This document shows, piece after piece, positions 1 to 7,070 of a stretch of DNA of 44,472 nt; positions within the stretch are counted from its first letter, which is position 1; every line of letters starts with the position of its first letter. Source of the DNA: Polaromonas sp. (GTDB lineage: Bacteria > Pseudomonadota > Gammaproteobacteria > Burkholderiales > Burkholderiaceae). The translations under genes and the position numbers were made by a program. Location: contig PNMH01000024.1 of assembly GCA_013823505.1 (NCBI GenBank), positions 1-44,472 on the forward strand. Reading direction: 5' to 3'. The notes beneath the pieces are model-generated. The model was not told the DNA's origin. It made no database searches and saw only the letters and a list, made by a program, of their open reading frames with translations.

Positions 1-143
1 GCAGCGAGGTGATGCAGCGGATTGCTGCGCCCATGATCGGCGGCATGATCAGCGCGCCATTGCTTTCTCTGTTGGTGGTGCCGGTGGTGTACCGGCTTAT
101 GAGGCGGCCGCGTACACCCTCCAAGGTTCAGGAGTCAACTTGA
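1..143 (+). CDS. C-terminal end of a CusA/CzcA-type heavy-metal RND efflux pump (partial)
   Basis: The window opens inside a gene; the last 46 codons are readable from position 3 to a TGA at 141-143. The visible tail ([20 protein letters not shown], then a basic end) has the form of the last transmembrane helix and cytoplasmic end of inner-membrane RND transporters that export Cu/Ag or Co/Zn/Cd. Such pumps work with a periplasmic adaptor and an outer-membrane channel, usually encoded just upstream and here outside the window. The metal cannot be read from this fragment. The family call is fairly secure from the characteristic last helix; CusA versus CzcA is open. Confidence 0.7.
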   Translation, partial: SEVMQRIAAPMIGGMISAPLLSLLVVPVVYRLMRRPRTPSKVQEST

Positions 144-518
144 CCCACCCAGAAACCTCAATGCAACGGCTCGCCTTTTACGACAGCTTTGTCCGCAAGC
201 AGCTGTCCAGAAGACGCTGAAGAGTGACCGCTTTTGGGCATGGAGTGCGTTTGAAACCCGAGTGAGCCAAAAGCAGCAATCGCTGCGAAGCGGGTCTCGA
301 AGTTCCGACGCCCGCTCAAGACTGGTTGCAGACGGTCGCGCTCAAGGGCTTGGATCGTCTCAAGTGACATCACCGGTCATCGGGTACGTAGCACCTCGAA
401 CGGCGGCTATACCTCCGTCACCAGTCGCAACCCTTTATCAAACGGGAGAGAGGCAAAAAGCTCGGATCCTCGGACAAGGTTTGTCGAGACGAGTGGCCCC
501 CACTGGAGGCCCGAGTCA
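144..518. other. Gap without a recognisable gene
   Basis: This 375-bp stretch separates the pump gene from the convergent mscL. The open frames on both strands are short, lack convincing ribosome-binding sites and look like nothing known. One 18-nt string, GCTGCGAAGCGGGTCTCG at 282-299, recurs with one mismatch at 15601-15618 in another gene-free gap, and the sequence after it is also related. The stretch is probably decayed or dispersed intergenic DNA. Confidence 0.5.
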
Positions 519-947
519 TCACCTCTTGAGGCTATCGCGGATCTCGCGCAGCAACACCACATCTTCAGGGGTGGCCACCGGAGCGGGTGGTGCAGCCGGG
601 GTCTCGCGCTTGAGCCGATTGACCTGCTTGATCATCAGGAAAATGATGAATGCCAGGATGATGAAGTTGATGGCCACCGTGATGAAGTTACCGTAGGCCA
701 GCGTCGGCACGCCAGCAGTCCTGAGTGCAGCCAACGTAGGAGCGGTGCCCTCGGGTACCTTGCCCAGTGCCACGTACAGATTGGTGAAGTCCAGGTTGCC
801 GAAGATGGAGCCCACGATGGGCATGATGATGTCGTCCACCATCGAAGTAACGATCTTGCCGAAGGCTCCTCCAATGATCACGCCCACAGCCAGATCAATC
901 ACGTTGCCCTTGACGGCAAACTCCCTGAATTCTTGCATCATGCTCAT
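519..947 (-). CDS. mscL: Large-conductance mechanosensitive channel MscL
   Basis: This 142-residue inner-membrane channel opens under high membrane tension and releases solutes during hypo-osmotic shock. It has the N-terminal amphipathic segment [20 protein letters not shown], a glycine/alanine-rich pore helix TM1 (about residues 16-45), a periplasmic loop, TM2 (about 79-102, [19 protein letters not shown]) and a charged C-terminal helix ending [11 protein letters not shown]. Length matches the family (about 136-150). The reading frame stays open for 40 codons upstream, but the ATG at 947 has a good Shine-Dalgarno (AAGGGGAAC) and gives the canonical N-terminus, so it is preferred. The gene stands alone. 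Confidence 0.95.
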   Translation of the reverse strand: MSMMQEFREFAVKGNVIDLAVGVIIGGAFGKIVTSMVDDIIMPIVGSIFGNLDFTNLYVALGKVPEGTAPTLAALRTAGVPTLAYGNFITVAINFIILAFIIFLMIKQVNRLKRETPAAPPAPVATPEDVVLLREIRDSLKR

Positions 948-1307
948 GGCGTTCCCCTTATCGAATGGTGAAAAAACTGAGCGCCCCAGCTGACCATGCA
1001 GCTTGTAGGCGTTAACAATTCTCACACGCGCAAGACAGGATGGTGGGTATTTTTCGAGAATCGACATCCCAAATCTAAGGTGCTAACTGTCTCGTAAAAA
1101 TGGACGCAGCACGCGATGGGGCGACTGTTCCACTTCGGAGTACGGACAGCGCATGGCACTTGCCTACGCGTTGGGTTGACCGTTTAATGCAGATGGGAGT
1201 TCGGTCCAGTTGCCCTCGTGACGCTTTCTGAGGTCGTGTTGCCAAAGCTTGCCACCACGAGCGGTTAACGTGATGATGAATCAACTCATCTGAACACGGA
1301 GAAAACC
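948..1307. other. Divergent intergenic region between mscL and the DUF937 gene
   Basis: This 360-bp spacer must hold the promoters of both flanking genes. I saw no convincing small gene, RNA or repeat; the 69-codon minus-strand frame here has no family features. Confidence 0.5.
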
Positions 1308-1922
1308 ATGAACCTCACCGATATCCTTGCCCAAGCGGGAGGCTTGCAATCGGTCGCGCGCGACCTGGGCCTGAGTGAAGATCAGGCTGCTGCTGGTGCG
1401 GATGCATTGTTGCCTGCCATCTTGGGCGGAATGAAAAAACAGGCCCAGGCCCAGCCGTCTGGTCTTGACGGATTGGGTGGGTTGCTGGGACAGCTCGGAG
1501 GCGGAGGTCTACTCGACCAAGTCCTCGGGGCACAACCCACAGACCCAAGTCAGGGAAACGAAGTATTGGGCCAGATTTTTGGCTCCAAGGACGTGAGTCG
1601 CGCAGTGGCTGACAACGCCGCCTCTCAGTCTGGCCTCGACTCCGGCGTGCTGCGAAAAATGTTGCCCTTGCTGGCGATGCTGGTCACCGGCTACATGGCA
1701 AAGCAGGCTGGCGGTGCCGGGCAACAGCCTTCCATGGGAGAAGGGTCGAGCGGGCTTGGAGGTCTGATGGGCAGCCTCGGTGGCTTGTTTGGCGGTGCCA
1801 ATGCGGGGGCGGGCGCTGGCGGGCCTCCTGCACTGGGCGGTTTGAGCGGCATGCTGGACTTGAACGGCGACGGAAATGCCTTGGACGACATCCTGCGCAT
1901 GGCGAGTAAAGCAAGAGGCTAG
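1308..1922 (+). CDS. DUF937 (YidB-like) protein
   Basis: The 204-residue protein starts MNLTDILAQAGGLQSVARDL, typical of the DUF937 family. The N-terminal half is helical, and the rest contains glycine-rich low-complexity segments (about residues 50-70 and 140-175). The C-terminus LDLNGDGNALDDIL resembles the Asp/Asn-rich loop of EF-hands and dockerins and is common at the end of this family. The function is unknown, and no signal peptide or membrane segment is obvious apart from a moderately hydrophobic stretch near 110-125. The ATG has a GGAG ribosome-binding site nine bases upstream. The gene is monocistronic by context. Family is sure; function is not. Confidence 0.85.
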   Translation: MNLTDILAQAGGLQSVARDLGLSEDQAAAGADALLPAILGGMKKQAQAQPSGLDGLGGLLGQLGGGGLLDQVLGAQPTDPSQGNEVLGQIFGSKDVSRAVADNAASQSGLDSGVLRKMLPLLAMLVTGYMAKQAGGAGQQPSMGEGSSGLGGLMGSLGGLFGGANAGAGAGGPPALGGLSGMLDLNGDGNALDDILRMASKARG

Positions 1923-2078
1923 GCGCCGATCACTACGCCCGAAGTGCGCCGCCAGCTGCCGCGATCCATAAGACTCTCGGGGGTCGACAACGCTGAGTCA
2001 CCTGCTACGGCAGACGGGTGATTTGTACCGTTCCAATTGAAGCGTGCGGTTGTCGTCTTTTAGCCTTTGCCGCTTTCC

Positions 2079-2408
2079 TCAGAGTGTCTTGGTCGGAGCA
2101 CCTGGTGCATTCGTTTTGACTGACGCTATGCCGCCTTCCATGGCCTCAGTGGAAGAATACATTTCGCTCCTGCCGATGGTTTGTCCGTTGCCTGCAACCA
2201 AGACGAAATACGGTTCGTTGCTCTTGGCAGCCTTGCGCCGATAACGCTCGTCAAGAGGAGCGTTTTCCTTAACGGATGCGATGCCAGCTTCCGCGCTTTC
2301 CTTGCTGGTGTATCGCTCGCTTGTCAGGATCACCTGGTGGTTCCCCGCCTTGAGGTTGAACATGAAAACATCCCCCGCCGCATGCTTAAGTTCAAAGTAC
2401 CCTGCCAT
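2079..2408 (-). CDS. YegP-family protein (two DUF1508 repeats)
   Basis: This small soluble protein of 109 residues is built from two tandem copies of the DUF1508 unit. Repeat 1 covers about residues 1-50 (GYFELKHAAGDVFMFNLKAG, then SKESAEAGIASVKENAP); repeat 2 covers about 60-105 (EPYFVLVAGNGQTIGRSEMY, then STEAMEGGIASVKTNAP). This is the normal YegP architecture. The family is widespread and often stress-associated, but its biochemical role is not established. The start has an AAAGGAA ribosome-binding site. About 35 bp upstream lies a 17-bp inverted repeat that recurs at 3615-3631, so the gene is probably controlled by the MarR-type regulator encoded beside it. Confidence 0.88.
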   Translation of the reverse strand: MAGYFELKHAAGDVFMFNLKAGNHQVILTSERYTSKESAEAGIASVKENAPLDERYRRKAAKSNEPYFVLVAGNGQTIGRSEMYSSTEAMEGGIASVKTNAPGAPTKTL

Positions 2409-2440
2409 GTGCGATTCCTTTCGAGTTGGATGGTCAGTCT

Positions 2441-2457
2441 CTCATCAGATTGATAAA
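2441..2457. promoter_or_regulatory. Putative MarR-type operator, copy 1
   Basis: Read on the minus strand, the sequence is TTTATCAATCTGATGAG, an inverted repeat with 7-nt arms around ATC and one mismatch pair near each end. It matches 15 of 17 positions of the site at 3615-3631. It lies 33-49 bp upstream of the yegP-like start codon, in promoter position. MarR proteins bind palindromes of this size; the link to the neighbouring regulator is inferred. Confidence 0.55.
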
Positions 2458-2580
2458 AAATCAAAACTTGTTGATCCCGGTGGTCACCTGTAGCGCTCGT
2501 CCCATCCCTCTGGCCCGGGAAAGCGAGAAGCAATCTTGAAGGTAGAGGCTGGAATCACCAAATCAAAAAGCGGATCTCAA

Positions 2581-2940
2581 TCAGTCGCTGCGCACCTGCT
2601 GAAGGCAAGCGTCGAGTTCTGCGAAGTAACGCACCGATTGGGGCGTGGGTTCGATGTATCGCACGCGTTGGTCGTGCTCGTCGGTGGCCAGAATGATCAG
2701 GCCCTTGTCACGCAGGCGCTTCAGACGCCGGTGCACAGTGGCGGGTGCCAGACCCTCTTGCGTCTCCATGGCCTCGGTCACGCTCACCCTCTCTCCCCGA
2801 TGCCAAGCGGTTGCCATGCGATTAAGCAGGCGCTCTTCGATCGGATCCAACGCGGGCTGGCCACGCTGAATGGCGCCTACCAGATTGAGCAACCGCAGGT
2901 AAGCCATGGAGCCCAGGTTGGGCGGGGATTTGCGAGGCAT
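2581..2940 (-). CDS. MarR-like winged-helix transcriptional regulator
   Basis: This 119-residue protein carries a winged-helix domain. The segment VSVTEAMETQEGLAPATVHR (about residues 53-72) is a plausible helix-turn-helix, with RLKRLRDKGLIILATDEHDQ continuing into the recognition helix and wing. The order is typical of small MarR-like repressors. I start it at the ATG at 2940 (MPRKSPPNLGSM), which leaves 52 bp to the divergent membrane-protein gene. The frame is open to a GTG at 2991, but that would nearly touch the neighbour and has no better ribosome-binding site. Two near-identical palindromes at 2441-2457 and 3615-3631 are its likely operators. Ligand and physiological role are unknown. 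Confidence 0.75.
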   Translation of the reverse strand: MPRKSPPNLGSMAYLRLLNLVGAIQRGQPALDPIEERLLNRMATAWHRGERVSVTEAMETQEGLAPATVHRRLKRLRDKGLIILATDEHDQRVRYIEPTPQSVRYFAELDACLQQVRSD

Positions 2941-2992
2941 GTCGGTGATGCGATGAAAATGCTGCTCTATCAAAACTACAACGCGTCGCACG

Positions 2993-3568
2993 ATGGTAGT
3001 TCAACCTTGGCGGGATGTGGTCACCGGCTTCGCTGTGGCCGGTCTCTGTGCCCTTGCGTACCTGCTGTCATTCGAACTCATGAAGTGGCTTCCCGCGTGG
3101 CTCGAATACGCGCCAGGTGTGGCGCTGTTCTTTCTTCCGGCCGGCGTGAAGTTGGTGGCCCTGCTGGTGGCACGAGCGTGGGGTTTGGTGGGTATCGTCG
3201 CTGCCGGCGCCTGGACGGCCGCCGATGTCTGGCAAAGCGCCGATGGGATGACCCTACTGGGCAACGTGTTGGTGTGGGTCGGCATTCCCTACGTCGTCAT
3301 ACACCTGATGCTGCGATGGATGAACATCCATGCGGACCTGTCCAATCTGACCTACCTGCGGGTGCTGGTGATTTGCATGGCTGCCACAGTGGCCAGCAGT
3401 GTGGTGGGCAACGTCTACGCAGTGTGGACACACGCCCAGCCGTTGGCTGATTTGTGGGCCCGAGCTGCGGCAATGGCCCTGGGCGACTTTCTGGGCGCTG
3501 GTGTGTTGTTCGCCTTGCTCATTGGTGGCGTCAATCTGGTGCAAGCGGGGCGGGCCCTGGACCACTGA
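2993..3568 (+). CDS. MASE1-like integral membrane protein without an output domain
   Basis: The 191-residue protein is almost entirely hydrophobic, with about six predicted transmembrane helices. Segments such as GVALFFLPAGVKLVALLVAR and the late ALGDFLGAGVLFALLIGG recall the MASE1 sensory membrane domain, which is normally fused to a histidine kinase, diguanylate cyclase or similar output module. Here nothing follows the membrane part. It could be a free-standing sensor or a small transporter-like protein, and no function should be assumed. It is transcribed divergently from the MarR-like regulator, 52 bp away. No strong ribosome-binding site precedes the chosen ATG. Confidence 0.6.
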   Translation: MVVQPWRDVVTGFAVAGLCALAYLLSFELMKWLPAWLEYAPGVALFFLPAGVKLVALLVARAWGLVGIVAAGAWTAADVWQSADGMTLLGNVLVWVGIPYVVIHLMLRWMNIHADLSNLTYLRVLVICMAATVASSVVGNVYAVWTHAQPLADLWARAAAMALGDFLGAGVLFALLIGGVNLVQAGRALDH

Positions 3569-3614
3569 AGCCGGTCTGACTGCGCCGAGAGTGCTCCCCA
3601 AATTTTTACAACCA

Positions 3615-3631
3615 CTTATCAATCTGATAAG
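3615..3631. promoter_or_regulatory. Putative MarR-type operator, copy 2
   Basis: CTTATCAATCTGATAAG is a perfect inverted repeat (CTTATCA / ATC / TGATAAG). It shares the core TTATCAATCTGAT with the site upstream of the yegP-like gene. It lies about 110 bp upstream of the small gene at 3741, which it may control. Confidence 0.6.
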
Positions 3632-3685
3632 CTAGTCGCTGCCTCCAAGAGCATTGGGAAAAAAAGTCTGAACGCTGTCACATGG

Positions 3686-3719
3686 ACGGGGGAAGTCCAG
3701 GGAACTGGCTTCTTCCCGT
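3686..3719 (+). ncRNA. Strong 5'-UTR hairpin upstream of the small gene at 3741
   Basis: The arms are ACGGGGGAAGTCCAG (3686-3700) and CTGGCTTCTTCCCGT (3705-3719), closing a GGAA tetraloop of GNRA type. The inner CCAG/CTGG and GAAG/CTTC stems pair perfectly around one bulged T, and the outer ACGGG/CCCGT stem pairs perfectly. No T-tract follows, so it is not a normal terminator. It ends 21 nt before the start codon and could affect translation or RNA stability. This is a structural reading only. Confidence 0.45.
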
Positions 3720-3740
3720 GCCTTTAAGTAGGACCGTATC

Positions 3741-3953
3741 ATGGTGAACGAGACCGACGCTAAGTCTTCAGACCCCACCCTTTCACTGGAACACCACGCC
3801 CTGCTTCAGCGGCTAAACGACGCCGGGTATATGGTTCTGGAAGTCCGACACACCGAGCGAGGCATGGTATGGACGCTCGAACCCCTGCACTCGAGAGTGG
3901 AATTCGAGCTCGTCGGCAAAGATGAGTTGCTGCGGTTTCTGGAACACCATTAA
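3741..3953 (+). CDS. Small protein of unknown function (70 aa)
   Basis: I do not recognise this protein. It has no signal peptide and no membrane helix. The order is a helix-prone start (LSLEHHALLQRLNDAGYMVL), then strand-like VRHTERGMVWTLEPL and VEFELVGKDELLRFLEHH, which suggests a compact alpha/beta fold. AGGA lies about ten bases before the ATG. It is believable as a gene because a perfect operator-like palindrome (3615-3631) and a strong hairpin (3686-3719) precede it. Confidence 0.55.
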   Translation: MVNETDAKSSDPTLSLEHHALLQRLNDAGYMVLEVRHTERGMVWTLEPLHSRVEFELVGKDELLRFLEHH

Positions 3954-4399
3954 TCAGAACGCGCGTCGAAGTGCTCCAAGCGAAACTTGAGGGCGATTCC
4001 GCGTGCACCTAGCCGATCAGCCACTGCATCTGTTCAAAGAATCCAGGTCTGCATTCCCTCCAAGATCTGTCATTCAAGCCGATGGATTGGCTGGCTTCTG
4101 AAGACTCCGATGCTGTGATGACTGCAAGCCTTGTCAAGCCTCGCCATTGGCAGCTTTCGCTGCACTTCTGTCATTCAAGAGGCTTTGCCGCAATTCCGCA
4201 GTGGGCCCACTGCGGCCGGCTGCCAACTCGGTGTCAAAAACTGTTGTGCAGCGACTGCCGTCGGTCGCGGCCGGGAGGCAAGTTCACGGTGCCTGGCACG
4301 ACGCTGTTATCCACTTACTGCGTATCGCATCAGCATCGATAACCGGTATCGTGGAGTTGCAGTCATCTAGCGTGGCAGGCCGCAGGTAGCTGCCTGTTG
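3954..4399. other. Gap without a recognisable gene; holds a 20-bp perfect palindrome
   Basis: Three overlapping plus-strand frames of about 80 codons run through 4082-4389, but they look like chance frames in GC-rich DNA: no ribosome-binding site, no family features, and unusual Cys/Arg/Ser-rich translations. The only clear structure is the perfect palindrome CCGCAGTGGGCCCACTGCGG at 4196-4215. Confidence 0.45.
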
Positions 4400-5173
4400 C
4401 TACAGCTGCAGTGCAAACGTCCTGCGTGCCACTTCAAGCTCTGGCATCAATTTGTTCACGACATCGTCGCGAGACATGCGTGAAGTAGCTACCGACAGGC
4501 TCATTGCTCCCAATAGCTCGCCCTTACGATTGCGCACCGGTACGGCAATTGAGCGCAGTCCGATCTCCAGTTCTTCGTCGCTTATCGAGTAGCCGCACTC
4601 TCGCGCCGCCTGCACCTCGTTCATCAGTGCAGACACGTCGGTCTTGGTTTTTGGCGTAATTGCTTGTCGGCTCATACGCTGCAGGCGGAATTCGACCTCC
4701 TCATCCGGCATCCCCGCGAGAAGTACGCGACCGGTGGCCGAACAGTACGCGGGCAATCGCGCCCCGATGCCGAGTCCGAAGGACAAGCTGCGTCGCTGAG
4801 TTGAGCGCGCCACGAAAACGACAAAGTGCGAGTCAAGCACCGCGAGAGATGCGGACTCGCGCGTGCGTTCACTGGTGATTTCCAGGATCGGCTGCGCGAC
4901 CTTTGTCAGCGGCGTGGAATTCACGTACGCGTGTACCAGCCGCAACGTACGAGGCTCAAGCGAAAAATGTCGGCCCGAAGCGCGTGCATACCCCAGCTTG
5001 ACGAGGGTGAGCAGGGCGCGGCGGGTCGAGGCTTTGCTGTGTCCTGTGATGTCTGCCGCTTCGGTCAAGGTCAGAGGCGAATTGCTGACGCCGAACGCCT
5101 CGATAAGCAGCAGGCCTTTCTCCAGCCCCATTACGTATTCCTTGTCCACCACGGCACGCACATCGTCATCCAT
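4400..5173 (-). CDS. tphR: IclR-family regulator, TphR-like
   Basis: The 257-residue protein has the IclR layout: an N-terminal winged helix (about residues 15-75, with LTLTEAADITGHSKASTRRA as helix-turn-helix) and a C-terminal effector-binding domain of about 175 residues containing RLPAYCSATGRVLLAGMPDE and a late AARECGYSISDEELEIGLRS. In Comamonas the terephthalate (tph) genes are activated by the IclR-type TphR, and IclR relatives PcaU, PcaR and PobR control other protocatechuate-linked pathways. Here the gene is divergent from a tphA2-like operon, with two IclR-type palindromes in the 151-bp spacer. I start it at the ATG at 5173, preceded by GAGTGAGG; a GTG at 5185 is the alternative. Terephthalate as effector is inferred. 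Confidence 0.85.
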   Translation of the reverse strand: MDDDVRAVVDKEYVMGLEKGLLLIEAFGVSNSPLTLTEAADITGHSKASTRRALLTLVKLGYARASGRHFSLEPRTLRLVHAYVNSTPLTKVAQPILEITSERTRESASLAVLDSHFVVFVARSTQRRSLSFGLGIGARLPAYCSATGRVLLAGMPDEEVEFRLQRMSRQAITPKTKTDVSALMNEVQAARECGYSISDEELEIGLRSIAVPVRNRKGELLGAMSLSVATSRMSRDDVVNKLMPELEVARRTFALQL

Positions 5174-5199
5174 TTGTGGCCTCACTCAAAGTTGAATAA

Positions 5200-5214
5200 G
5201 TTCGATATTCGAAC
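5200..5214. promoter_or_regulatory. IclR-type operator 1
   Basis: GTTCGATATTCGAAC is a perfect inverted repeat (GTTCGA / TAT / TCGAAC) 26 bp upstream of the tphR-like start and upstream of the operon promoter. It closely resembles the GTTCGAT-type sites recalled for PcaU/PcaR regulators. It fits autoregulation and activation of the operon. Confidence 0.65.
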
Positions 5215-5230
5215 ATTCTGCCCGATTTTG

Positions 5231-5259
5231 TTGACCCTCATCAATCCGAAAAATACAGT
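5231..5259 (+). promoter_or_regulatory. Putative sigma-70 promoter of the catabolic operon
   Basis: TTGACC (5231-5236) and TACAGT (5254-5259) are separated by 17 bp, a plausible -35/-10 pair. Transcription would start near 5266. Operator 1 would then lie at about -66 to -52 and operator 2 at about +18 to +32. Confidence 0.5.
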
Positions 5260-5282
5260 AGTGGTTCACTAAACGGTCAAAA

Positions 5283-5297
5283 GTTCGATATGCGAAT
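5283..5297. promoter_or_regulatory. IclR-type operator 2
   Basis: GTTCGATATGCGAAT matches 13 of 15 positions of operator 1. The two sites are 83 bp apart start to start, close to eight helical turns, so they face the same side of the DNA. This copy lies downstream of the predicted transcription start. Confidence 0.6.
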
Positions 5298-5324
5298 TCT
5301 CAAAGACCCATCAGGTACCCAGAT

Positions 5325-6590
5325 ATGAGCGCCTCCGCAACAGCCTCCGCCACCACTACCCTGCTGAATTTTTGGCCAACTGGGAAATTCACCCGCATCC
5401 CATACCATCTATACCAGGAGCCGGCAGTGCTCGAAGCCGAGCAGCAGCGCGTATTCGAAGGCGCGACTTGGAACTACCTCTGCCTTGAAGCCGAACTGCC
5501 TGAACCCGGCGACTACCGCACCACCTTCCTCGGCCGCATGCCGGTGGTGGTGGCTCGCGACAGCGACGGTGAGGTTTACGCGTTCGAGAATCGCTGTTCG
5601 CACCGCGGCGCGCTGATCGTGCTCGACGACGGGGGCACCGCGCGCGACTTCCAGTGCGTGTACCACGCGTGGCGTTACGACCGCCAGGGCAACCTCAAGG
5701 GAATCGCGTTCCAGAACGGCGTGAACGGCGAAGGCGGCATGGACCCGGCCTTCTGCATGAAGAGCCACGGCCCGCGCAAGCTGCGCACCAGCGTGTTCTG
5801 CGGCCTGGTTTTCGGCAGCCTGAGCGACGATGTGCCCGACCTCGAGGACTACCTCGGACCCGAAATCGCGCGCGGCATCTCGCGAGTGCTGCATAAACCG
5901 GTGCAGATCCTGGGCCGCTTCAAGCAGACGCTGCCCAACAACTGGAAGCTCTACGTGGAGAACGTGCGCGACACCTACCACGCCAGCCTGCTGCATGTGT
6001 TCTTCACCACCTTCCGCCTCAACCGCCTTTCGCAGAAGGGCGGCGTGGTGGTCAGCGAAGACGGCGGCAACCACATCAGCTTCTCGGCTATCGATCCGGC
6101 GGCCGAAAAGAGCGAGGACTACCAGGCCGAGGAACTGCGCTCGGAGAAGGACGACTTCAAGCTTGAGGACTCCACATTGCTGAAAGGCCTGGACGAATTC
6201 GGCGACGGCGTGACGCTGCAGATACTCTCGGTGTTCCCGGGTTTTGTGCTGGCGCAGATCCAGAACACCTTGGCGGTGCGCCAGGTACTGCCCGAAGGCG
6301 TTGAGTCCACGGCGCTGAACTGGGTCTACCTCGGTTTCAAGGACGATACACCCGAGCTGCGCACCATGCGCCACAAGCAATCCAACCTGATCGGTCCAGC
6401 CGGTTTCGTCTCGATGGAAGACGGTGCGGTAGGTGGCTTCGTGCAGCGCGGCATCGCCAGCGCCGGTGGCCATGCAGCGATCGTCGAGATGGGTGGCGAC
6501 AGCGTGCGCTCGCAAGGCAGCCGCACCACGGAAGCGTCCGTGCGCGGCTTCTGGAAAGCCTATCGCCTGCACATGGGAGCGGGTGCATGA
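5325..6590 (+). CDS. tphA2: Terephthalate 1,2-dioxygenase, large (alpha) subunit
   Basis: This Rieske non-heme-iron oxygenase subunit adds O2 to terephthalate, giving 1,2-dihydroxy-3,5-cyclohexadiene-1,4-dicarboxylate. The 421-residue protein has a Rieske centre C91-x-H93 / C111-x2-H114 and the catalytic segment [20 protein letters not shown], with iron ligands H219 and H224 and probably D366 in SMEDGAVG. Long stretches agree with the recalled Comamonas TphA2 (WNYLCLE, [36 protein letters not shown]). The two arginines recalled as contacting the substrate carboxylates in Comamonas terephthalate dioxygenase (R309, R390) correspond to R319 and R400 here, at one constant offset of ten. It is the first gene of the operon, and its stop overlaps tphA3 (ATGA). 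No strong ribosome-binding site is seen. Confidence 0.9.
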   Translation: MSASATASATTTLLNFWPTGKFTRIPYHLYQEPAVLEAEQQRVFEGATWNYLCLEAELPEPGDYRTTFLGRMPVVVARDSDGEVYAFENRCSHRGALIVLDDGGTARDFQCVYHAWRYDRQGNLKGIAFQNGVNGEGGMDPAFCMKSHGPRKLRTSVFCGLVFGSLSDDVPDLEDYLGPEIARGISRVLHKPVQILGRFKQTLPNNWKLYVENVRDTYHASLLHVFFTTFRLNRLSQKGGVVVSEDGGNHISFSAIDPAAEKSEDYQAEELRSEKDDFKLEDSTLLKGLDEFGDGVTLQILSVFPGFVLAQIQNTLAVRQVLPEGVESTALNWVYLGFKDDTPELRTMRHKQSNLIGPAGFVSMEDGAVGGFVQRGIASAGGHAAIVEMGGDSVRSQGSRTTEASVRGFWKAYRLHMGAGA

Positions 6591-7063
6591 GCGCGGTGAT
6601 CGACACCGCGAGCGCGTTGGCGCTCAATGCTTATTGCGCGCGCTGCATCGACAACGACGAGCTCGAAGCCTGGACCCAACTCTTCACCGAGCAGTGCGTG
6701 TACCGCGTGACCACCGCAGATAACCACGCGCAGGGCATGGAAGCCAGCCTCATCTACGCCGACTCGCGCGCGATGCTCAACGACCGCGTGCTCTCGCTGC
6801 GCACGGCAAACGTGTACGAGAAGCAGCGCTACCGGCACCTGGTGGGCCTGCCTGTGCTGCTCGGCGAAACGCAGCGCGGCCAGCATAGCGAAACACCCTT
6901 CCTGGTGGTGCGCGTCATGCGCGGCGGCGAGACCATGATCTTCGCCACCGGGCGCTACCTCGATGAACTGGTGATCGACGGCACCGACACGCTGCGACTG
7001 GCCAGTCGCGTCGTGGTCTGCGACAGCCACAACACCGACACGCTGCTGGCTATTCCACTGTGA
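6587..7063 (+). CDS. tphA3: Terephthalate 1,2-dioxygenase, small (beta) subunit
   Basis: This is the structural beta subunit of the ring-hydroxylating dioxygenase (158 residues; NTF2-like fold, no cofactor), which assembles with TphA2 as an alpha3beta3 hexamer in this enzyme class. Diagnostic segments include [37 protein letters not shown] and the C-terminal [15 protein letters not shown], which parallel the recalled Comamonas TphA3. The start codon lies inside the ATGA overlap with tphA2, indicating translational coupling. Seven bases separate its stop from the GTG of the reductase gene. Confidence 0.9.
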   Translation: MSAVIDTASALALNAYCARCIDNDELEAWTQLFTEQCVYRVTTADNHAQGMEASLIYADSRAMLNDRVLSLRTANVYEKQRYRHLVGLPVLLGETQRGQHSETPFLVVRVMRGGETMIFATGRYLDELVIDGTDTLRLASRVVVCDSHNTDTLLAIPL

Positions 7064-7070
7064 GCACGCC

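Noticed and set aside
4082..4389. Three overlapping plus-strand frames of about 80 codons
   Set aside because: They have no ribosome-binding site, improbable composition and mutual overlap; probably chance frames.
5409..6572. 387-codon open frame antisense to tphA2
   Set aside because: It is a shadow of the Rieske oxygenase gene and has no start signal or family match.
5325..6590. Salicylate 5-hydroxylase (NagG) or anthranilate dioxygenase large subunit
   Set aside because: They are related in family and length, but the matches to TphA2, the two carboxylate arginines and the presence of tphA3, tphA1 and tphB favour terephthalate.
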